From Stomorhina lunata (taxonomy: Eukaryota; Arthropoda; Insecta; Diptera; Rhiniidae), in the NCBI GenBank assembly GCA_933228675.1, contig OW121740.1, positions 55,134,174-55,198,173 of the forward strand: a stretch of DNA of 64,000 nt, read 5' to 3'. Made by a program: the position numbers and the translations under genes. This document shows, piece by piece, positions 56,948 to 64,000 of the stretch. The notes beneath the pieces are model-generated. The model did no database searches, was not told the origin of the DNA, and saw only the letters and a program-made list of their open reading frames with translations. The stretch's first letter is position 1. The number at the start of each line of letters is the position of its first letter.

Positions 56948-57038
56948 CAGTCTATCCCATGCAGGTACCACAAAGGGACCGTTTCTAGGACAAAAGTGAC
57001 ACTGGATTATCATCGGCTTCTCGCCTACTCTAACCTAG
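56948..57038 (+). mobile_element. LINE 3' tail, plus orientation
   Basis: Reverse complement of the terminal 80 bases of the 30655 element: GCAGGTACCACAAAGGGACC, then GTGACACTGGATTATCATCGG and a diverged CCTACTCTAACCTA end. Confidence 0.7.
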
Positions 57039-60000
57039 TACAATCAAAAACAGAAAAAATGAATAAAGTATACGATGAGCTTTCACTTAATGCTAACTAT
57101 AGAGTATGTAATACGTCAAAAATTCAATTCGGATTATACACCTTGGGATTAGCACGAAGTCCCTGAACTTGAGACTATTATTTCTGGTACCTTCAATATA
57201 AACGGCCTCCCGGAAATGTAATACAGTTTTTTTTTGTACACAAATTTATCTGTATTTTTCTGATATACATATAGTAAAATTATTACTAGATTTCTTGAAA
57301 ATCTGTCTACATTTGTCCAGAGCTTTCATATTAGACCCGCAGTTGTTAATGATATAAATCTAGCGAAAATGTTGCTGTGATAAGAAAATAAAACTGATAT
57401 AGGTATATGATTCGTATATCTCATTCTCAAAACGGCAAATACAGACAAGTTTAAAGCAATATGTAGTGACAGGACGTCATATAACGTCCTAATGTCCAAT
57501 GCAATTTTTGACACCTAAAAAAGTTTGAAAGCAAATGTTAAGATTGAGTAAACAATGTAGGTAATTTATCTTCACTTGATCCGAGACCCACAAAGAAACA
57601 AAGTGAAAATGAACTTTCCTTGAATGTGATATACAATTGTTTTACACTTGACCTCAGTGGTAAAGGTATCAAATAGTCGGGTTTGACCCACTATAATGAC
57701 TTCTTACTTCTTTGTGGAATTGGGCATAAAGAATCGACAATAAAAAGGGACGGGTCGAAAATATAGATTTTTAAATTACTGAAATATGTACTATAAATAT
57801 CTAATTTACCTGAATAGTTTGTTATATTAAACAATTATATTTTTTTTAAATTTTTATTATATTAGCAATCTAATGACTCAAGTTAAAGAATGGAAAATAT
57901 TTAAAGTCTTATCTATAAGTATATGTATATAGTTGGGGGGTACTTATATGAGTCCCCTTTGTAACCCTCTTTTGAAAAGCAACAAAAACACCCTTATCTT
58001 TTTGCTTTATTTGTTAAAGTTTTTGGTGTTTACATCATGATGATAATTATAATGTTACCGGAACTTAAAGCCGTCATCATGGGTTAGTAAAGAAACATAA
58101 CAGACATAACATATTTTGGACGGATGTAGGGAAATCTTAAAAAGGTAAAAATTAAAATAGGAGAATCTTAAGCTTTGCCATCCGCCGTCTCGTAGTCAAA
58201 CAATTTGTACACGCACTATGAGGCACAATGAGAAACAAATAACATGGAGCAGTCAGTGCGATACACAGGCAGACAGACTGACAGACAGATACGTATAATA
58301 TATGAACTGCAAAACTATGACAAACGTCAGAAATAGCGGATGGTGGAAATAAAACGTACGGCAAGCGACGTGTGGGCGGTACACAAAAAAATAATTTAAA
58401 ATAAGTAAGAGGAACTATTGACTACTAAAATTGTTGTTGTTTTCTTACACTATTTATGGATTTTTTGTTGTTGGTGCATTTTATGGATTTTTAGTTTTGC
58501 TGTTTTAAATACATATCACCTAGTAAAACTTTGATGCATTTTAGAATAATTTTGTATTTTAAAAACAATTTTCCAATACTCTACAAAGGGAAACTGATTG
58601 AACACGAAAGCAATAGGGAAAAATCAATTCAAAATGGGTTGACAACACTCACTTCGAGCCAACAGCAACAACAAACACACACAACTCAGCCAAAATAAAA
58701 TAACGACAACAACAATAAGAACAACAGCAACAACAAAAGAAAGAACATACAATGACAGCTGTTTAAAACACACAAAAACCAAAAAATAGAAAACGAAGGA
58801 AATTCTGGAAAGGAAGAGGGGGGCGTAAAATAAAAGAAAAAAGGAGTTACAAGACTCATGGCACCAAGAGGACCATTTATAAATCAAAGGGAAATCCTCA
58901 ATTCCTTTAATGAAACTTCATCAGTTTCTCGTACAATCGAATAGACCAATAAGAATTTCTTTTATTTCAACTGGAAAATACATTTTTCTCAATTATTCTT
59001 TATTTTCTTCACTTTCATTATGTCTTTTAACTTTTTTATATTTTAATTTATTTCACGAAATTTTTTACCTTTTTTTCACTTTAAATCACTTTTATTTACA
59101 AATTTCTTATGAATTTATTGCCTTAAATTATTCGAATTATCTTAAAAAAACTTCATTTTTCACTTCTTTGTAATTCTAGTTAATCATATTCTTTTCTTTT
59201 TTTATCTCTTCACCGATTTTTCCACTCTTCATGCACTTTTTTCTATTCTTTAATGGCGTTTGCTCTATAATTTTTTTTTTGTTTGTTAAATTTCTTTTAT
59301 TTATAAGTTATTTGATTATTTTTTGTCTAAAATTTGTTAATTTATTATTGAATGATACCTTTTTAATACTTTTATTAATCTTTTAAATATAATTAACTAA
59401 TTATTAATACACTTTTTGTCAATAATTTTCGTTTAACAAATCCGCGTATTGGAAAAAAAGTGCAGCAGCCATTTCTTGTCTTCTTATGTCTTCTCCTTTT
59501 TCGTTTGTCATTCTAGTCGTTTCACGTTTCTTAATCATTCACAATAATTGATTTGTAATCACAATAAGTTTCTATTGACCAGTTTTCCCCATCTCTATTC
59601 GATAACATAAAAAAAACAGATGGAGATAGAGATGCCAGATCTAACTATGAGCCAATAAGATTTTTCTAATACATAATTTACATTTATGAAAAAAAACAAA
59701 AACTTTTTTGTTGATTAATTTAATTTTAAGGTGAACAGATTAAAATTAACGATGGAGGAACATTTCAAAACAACAGTACCATCATTTAATGTGTGTTTAA
59801 TAATTTGTTGTAAATTTGTATGGTAACTTATGGTAAATTTTTTAAATAAAACATTATGACGTTAAAATGACTTCTGCTACAGCACAAACTTATAAACCCA
59901 TTGTGAAAAGCTTTGACCTTGTAAGTTTAATTTTCTCTAGTTTTTGAGATATATTTTTTCAAATACTGATTTTCAGAAAACTACTGCGTTTTAGATGAAG

Positions 60001-60169
60001 ATCATTGCAAAGTATGACAACACTACTTCCGATCGCATTTCAGAATTTTCTAATTATATTTTCATCTTTCTAATTAGAACTTATTTTTGGGAATCTGAAT
60101 AATATTAAACATTGTTGCGTTGGCCTCCGATAACGAAATGATACTGGCTGTAAGCTCGTTATCATATAA
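57039..60169. other. Stretch without recognised gene
   Basis: AT-rich. A diverged family A end is visible at 57640-57715 (minus). From about 58630 to 58760 CAACAACA-type runs occur, and 58900-59470 is pyrimidine-rich on the plus strand. Non-coding upstream exons of Pak could lie here but cannot be identified. Confidence 0.35.
57640..57715 (-). repeat. Family A remnant
   Basis: Minus-strand reading gives AAGTAAGAAGTCATTATAGT and then a GGTAAAGG/CCACTGAGG-like hairpin word, a diverged family A start only. Confidence 0.5.
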
Positions 60170-60645
60170 CGTAACTTCAAAGATAATTTGATGAAATTTA
60201 GTACTTACTAATATACACTTCCCGGAATTGATATATTAACCACAAATATCAATATTTTTTTCATGAAATTCACAACAAATACTGCTTACGTAAACTAAAA
60301 TCAGTGTATAGAATTTTGATGAAATCGGTCCACATTTGACCATAGCTCCCATACAAACTCTACTGTCAAAACGCACTAACTGAGACAAAATTCACTAAAA
60401 CGCTCGTAAATCTGAAGATAATGGGAATTTTAAGTGTATTTTTTTTTTTTTGTATACATCATTTTTGTAACAACTGTAATCAATTTGCCGAATTTCAAGA
60501 AAATGGATCCACATTCGACAGTAGCTCTCATGTAAGTCCAAGTGACGGAAGTATCTGAAATATATAATTTTTTTTTACAAAATGTTTGTATGAAGGGTAT
60601 CGTGTGGTCGGCCTCGACCGACTATAGCACTTTCTTACTTGTTTT
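60170..60645 (-). repeat. Family A dispersed repeat, 3'-truncated copy
   Basis: The start ACAAGTAAGAAAGTGCTATA lies at the high-coordinate end. Internal words CGATACCCTTCATACAAAC and TCGTTTTAGTG-like follow. It ends at about 60170 before the hairpin. It abuts the ZNF622-like fragment. Confidence 0.8.
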
Positions 60646-61300
60646 GTATGTTAGGGTTTGGAAGAAGTTCCATAAACAAACGTAAACATAAATCAATGTC
60701 ACCATCAAATGTAAATTTTATAGCGCGAATGTATTCAGTTTCGGCAATAGTTTCTTGGGCTTCACGAGTGTCCCGGTTCAATGAGCCCATCCTCATCATC
60801 TTCAACATCCTCATAGTCATCATCATTGTCCTCTCCCATTTCACCTGCCTGTGCTACTTGTTTTAAGGCAAATTTGCCCTTGCCCTGGACGGCAGCTGCT
60901 ATGGCAGGAAGTGGTCTTTGTTGTATTAGAGATTTAGTGGAATCTCTTTTTATTCACCTTGATTTTCCTTTTTCAAACTTGACCAAAATATCCTTGTGTT
61001 TCTTGCTATATAAATGATTATCATGAGCCTTTTGGTTACCAAATTGTTTGTGACACGCATTGCAATACAAGCTCATTTGACTCTCCTCTTTAGCTGTGGT
61101 CTCGGCACAACGCCTGTGTATAACACGAGCGTGGAACTCCTCGGCAGTGACCGGAGGCAATTCAGCCACACGTCGCTTGAGATTGGAACGATGCCAGTCT
61201 GTTTTGTAATGTTCACGCTGTATATTGGCCGAAGCCAAAAAAATATTGCAATTAATGCAAGTACTATTTTTATTTATGCGAAATTGCGATTTCTTTTAAA
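60646..61300 (-). pseudogene. ZNF622/Rei1-like zinc-finger gene fragment
   Basis: Minus-strand sequence like the N-terminal half of ZNF622 (yeast Rei1), a cytoplasmic 60S ribosome maturation factor. From about 61265: a first zinc finger TCINCNIFLASANIQREHYK with TDWH, then LKRRVAELPPVTAEEFHARV, then a second finger YCNACHKQFGNQKAHDNHLY with SKKHKD. Both have complete C-x2-C / H-x5-H ligands. No ATG precedes the first finger; the frame is closed by a stop about 12 codons upstream. A TGA at 60954-60956 interrupts it. The same frame then continues with RPLPAIAAAVQGKGKFALKQ and an acidic stretch (DDDYEDVEDDEDG) before another TGA at 60762-60764. The four-finger C-terminal half is absent; a family A repeat begins at 60645. 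A retro-copy, a gene fragment or a gene with an unseen first exon are all possible; stops favour a pseudogene. Confidence 0.7.
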
Positions 61301-64000
61301 ATGTGGATTCTAAACACGTTCTTCTTGTTTGGCTGTCAATAGAATCACTTAACATGTGCAATATTAGGTTTGTTAAGGTGTTGGGAAGTGTTTGGTTTTT
61401 ACTGGTGTATGAGTTGTATGGAATAATAAGGCGGTATGTAGTAATGGGTTTTTCTGAATGAATTTTCGGTTTAGTTTGAAAAGTTTTTTTTTGAATTTTA
61501 GGCGGGGTATGATATGGTTCGATGAAAGAGGGACAAATAGTTTCTCTGAAAGAGATAAGTTATATACATAAAAGTGGGCGCAAAAATAAATAAAAAAGAA
61601 ATGGCTAATTGGAAGCTAAGTACAAAGTCATGGGGGCTATATAAAGGCCTAGTACTAATGAGGGAACCATTAAAAAAGTAGATTTGTGACGAAACAGCAG
61701 TGTCAGTGCAAGTTACAAAGAGAAATAAAATTTAATTTTGATAAAATAAAGAAAGTTGTTTTAAAATAGTATTGCGGAATTTGTTTAAAAATAGACCTTT
61801 TGAATTAAAAGTAAAGATAATTATTTCGTTTAACCAGTTTAAATAACTTTTGTATCGGAGAAAATAAGTAAGATTTTGGAAAAATGGTTTAGATTCTCGT
61901 CGAATAATACATTTTTTTTTTAATTTCTAGATTGCCTAGAGTTATTTTTATGATACTACAAATAATTACAAGGCTAAATTTAAAGCAAAAAATTATTCTT
62001 GTTGCACGAAATTTTAATAAGGAAACAGGAGAACGTAAGTCTTTTTTTTTTAAATATAATATTTGTTTAGTGACATAAATTTATGTTTCTAAAGTTGGAA
62101 GATCTATCTCTGGAGCAGGACTAAAATATTATACCTTAGAGAAGCTTCCATTAAGTTCTCCTGAAAACTTTTATGAGTATCCTGGTCTTATGGGTATAGA
62201 AGAATAAATATCCTTGCTAAGAGAACCTTGAGAAGTATTCACCAGGTAACCAAAATTGTAACGTGCATTTTCTCAAAAGAGCCATATAAAAAAAAATATA
62301 ACGAAGTAAAGCCTGTAAAAATAAGGAAATCTTAAAAAAATAAGGTCTCTGTGTGCTAAATTTGAAATCGTTTGCTAAACTTAAATTCTAATCACAAGTA
62401 AAGAAAAGGGAAGCGAAATACATAGAGAAAACTAGTATTAAGTTATTCGTAAGTTGTAGGTTAAATGTTATAGTCTAAGTTATTTGTTCTTAAAAAAAAA
62501 GGAAAGTAATCAAATTGCGGTTTAAAAAAAAAGGAAAAAGAAGTCTTATATAGAAAATTTGCTCACCGTATAGTTATTTTGTTTGGGGAAATTAGCCTAA
62601 TATATATATCCGATTTTAGAGAGCTCTCTCAGGTCAGGTTGTTTTAAAATTTGGTAATAAAGGCTCGGAGTGAAGAGCTAAAACAACAGTGAGTAGTTTT
62701 TCGTTAAGTAACTCGAGTTGGGTGCAAAAACACTCAGTAAAAAAAAAAAAAGGAGTAATTTGATTTCTTTTAACTATCTCTAATTAACTTTGCGTTTTTT
62801 TTTTCTGTTTTCTTTAATATCTTCATTTCCTTTTGTTTGTATTTTATATTTCTTAGTGTTTCTAACTAGTTTTAAGCTATTTAAATAAATAATGTTATAA
62901 TTATCCTAATATGAAAAAAATCGAGTAAGAATCATTCCTAAGGGGTAGGAAAAGACTGAAAGTGGTGAGGTAAATCGGTTTATGGGGTCACTATTATTGT
63001 ATTCATGGATGAAAGTGACCATGGTTGGGGAATGGGCGGTAGGAGAATACCATCTTTCTCTCATTATGTTGGTGTCGTTGTTGTTGTGTTTAAGTTCTGT
63101 ATGTTTGTTTTGACTATAGTTCAATTTTTGGTACGGTCTTGGGATTTGAGCGAGGGTCACAACAAAATCTACGCCCGAATGGTTGCATGCTTCTGAGCTA
63201 ATCGATGGCCGCTCAGTATCCGAAATAGACTCGTAACAATATGGCGCCCAATGGAATAAATGGTTGTTTTTGTGATCATGTAGCAATACATCACCAAAAC
63301 AACAATATTTTTTTTTGTGTATAACAACTACACACAAAGCAATAGACTATTTACATTTTTTTTAAAATAGCCCGAAATCATTTAGAAATGAATATTATTC
63401 TTTGAAACTGATTGTAGCCGTTCAGGAAAATATATCCAGAAGTCTGTTGTACAGGATGATAATAAGAATAATAGTTATTTTTATATGTATCTCAAATGAA
63501 CCTTTAAAAAAATACATTTTTCATAAGCGTTTCTTGAAATTGAGAGCTTTTTTTGTAATGAATTTGTTTTTTTTATAAACTTTAAACAATTAAAGTAAAA
63601 TTTTTTTTTACAAACCTACTGCAAACAAGAATATATTTCGTTAGCCGCTTAGGACGAGATCTTGAGGTCTGATGTAACAAATATATTCGAGTTTGCACAG
63701 TTCTCTGTTGTTAAATAAATCAGCAGCAATGTGTAAAAAATTCCATTTTTAATTAATTATGATTGAGACACCGAACGTAATGCTCTTTTTGTAGAGTGCC
63801 AAAATCTGCCGATAATACCACCACTTTCTTTCACCGCCCCTTATAAATATAGATTCTGTCATATCGTTTTCGTTTCCAATTATTTAAGCGTTTCGTTCCA
63901 AGTTATTTTCAGTATTTTTTTTTGTATTTTTTTTAGATACATAGGTGGAAAATTAGTCTTAGATATATATTTTTTTTGTCATTTTAGTTTTATGTATGTT
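61301..64000. other. AT-rich end of window, no gene seen
   Basis: No recognisable reading frame. TTATAAATATAG at about 63841 could be a TATA box, but no gene follows within the window. The open frame at 62906-63337 (minus) has no domain I recognise. Confidence 0.35.

Noticed and set aside
58630..59650. Upstream non-coding exons or promoter of Pak
   Set aside because: Position and CAA-type runs are suggestive, but no splice donor, initiator or match could be tied to Pak.
63241..63252. ATGGCGCCCAAT, like a retroviral primer-binding site
   Set aside because: No LTR boundary precedes it, no gag or pol follows, and the match does not extend past ten bases.
62906..63337. 143-residue open frame on the minus strand
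   Set aside because: No recognisable domain, no homologous motif, no splice or poly(A) context; likely chance.

Overview
The window looks like a piece of an AT-rich genome from a higher fly (Diptera, Brachycera; the repeat flavour suggests a calyptrate such as a blow fly or house-fly relative, but this is inference). Two genes can be read with confidence. mRpL51, a mitochondrial large-subunit ribosomal protein, lies on the plus strand at 4004-4537 as a single exon. Pak, the p21-activated kinase, lies on the minus strand with seven coding exons spread from 36038 down to 17261. All Pak exon junctions have GT/AG signals and compatible phases, and the assembled reading frame is 2688 bases (895 residues). 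A third gene-like stretch, at about 60650-61300 (minus), resembles the N-terminal zinc-finger half of ZNF622/Rei1 but has in-frame stops and is probably a pseudogene or gene fragment.

Everything else is non-coding or mobile DNA. 1-3700: a tRNA-derived SINE, then a decayed Tc1-like transposon (429-3678) with a 1.6-kb Transib-like element nested in it (1966-3577). 4000-4620: mRpL51. 5283-10703: a second copy of the Transib-like element, split by a 3.87-kb near-perfect foldback element (5969-9835) and also carrying a 111-bp retroposon. 10932-12551: a 5'-truncated LINE with a 12-bp target duplication, then a 574-bp MITE. 12552-17260: AT-rich DNA that may include the Pak 3' UTR. 17261-36100: Pak; its introns hold LINE fragments, two Tc1/mariner families (DD37E and DD41D types), a complete SINE and several copies of a dispersed repeat called family A here. 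36862-57040: LINE debris, a second short Transib-like element (39857-40611), a 31-bp minisatellite (43315-44262), a 143-bp-period tandem array (46640-47470), a second MITE copy and another tRNA-type SINE. 57040-64000: mostly AT-rich DNA plus the ZNF622-like fragment.

I found no operon-like or new enzymatic system. The most interesting signal is a set of non-autonomous elements whose ends carry the heptamer CACAGTG (or CACTATG) and whose insertions duplicated five bases (CGCCG, CGTCG, CATCG). These are Transib hallmarks, the lineage related to RAG1 and V(D)J recombination signals. One of them is a giant foldback whose empty site can be reconstructed from the flanking sequence. All boundaries were read by eye; no search or alignment program was run.
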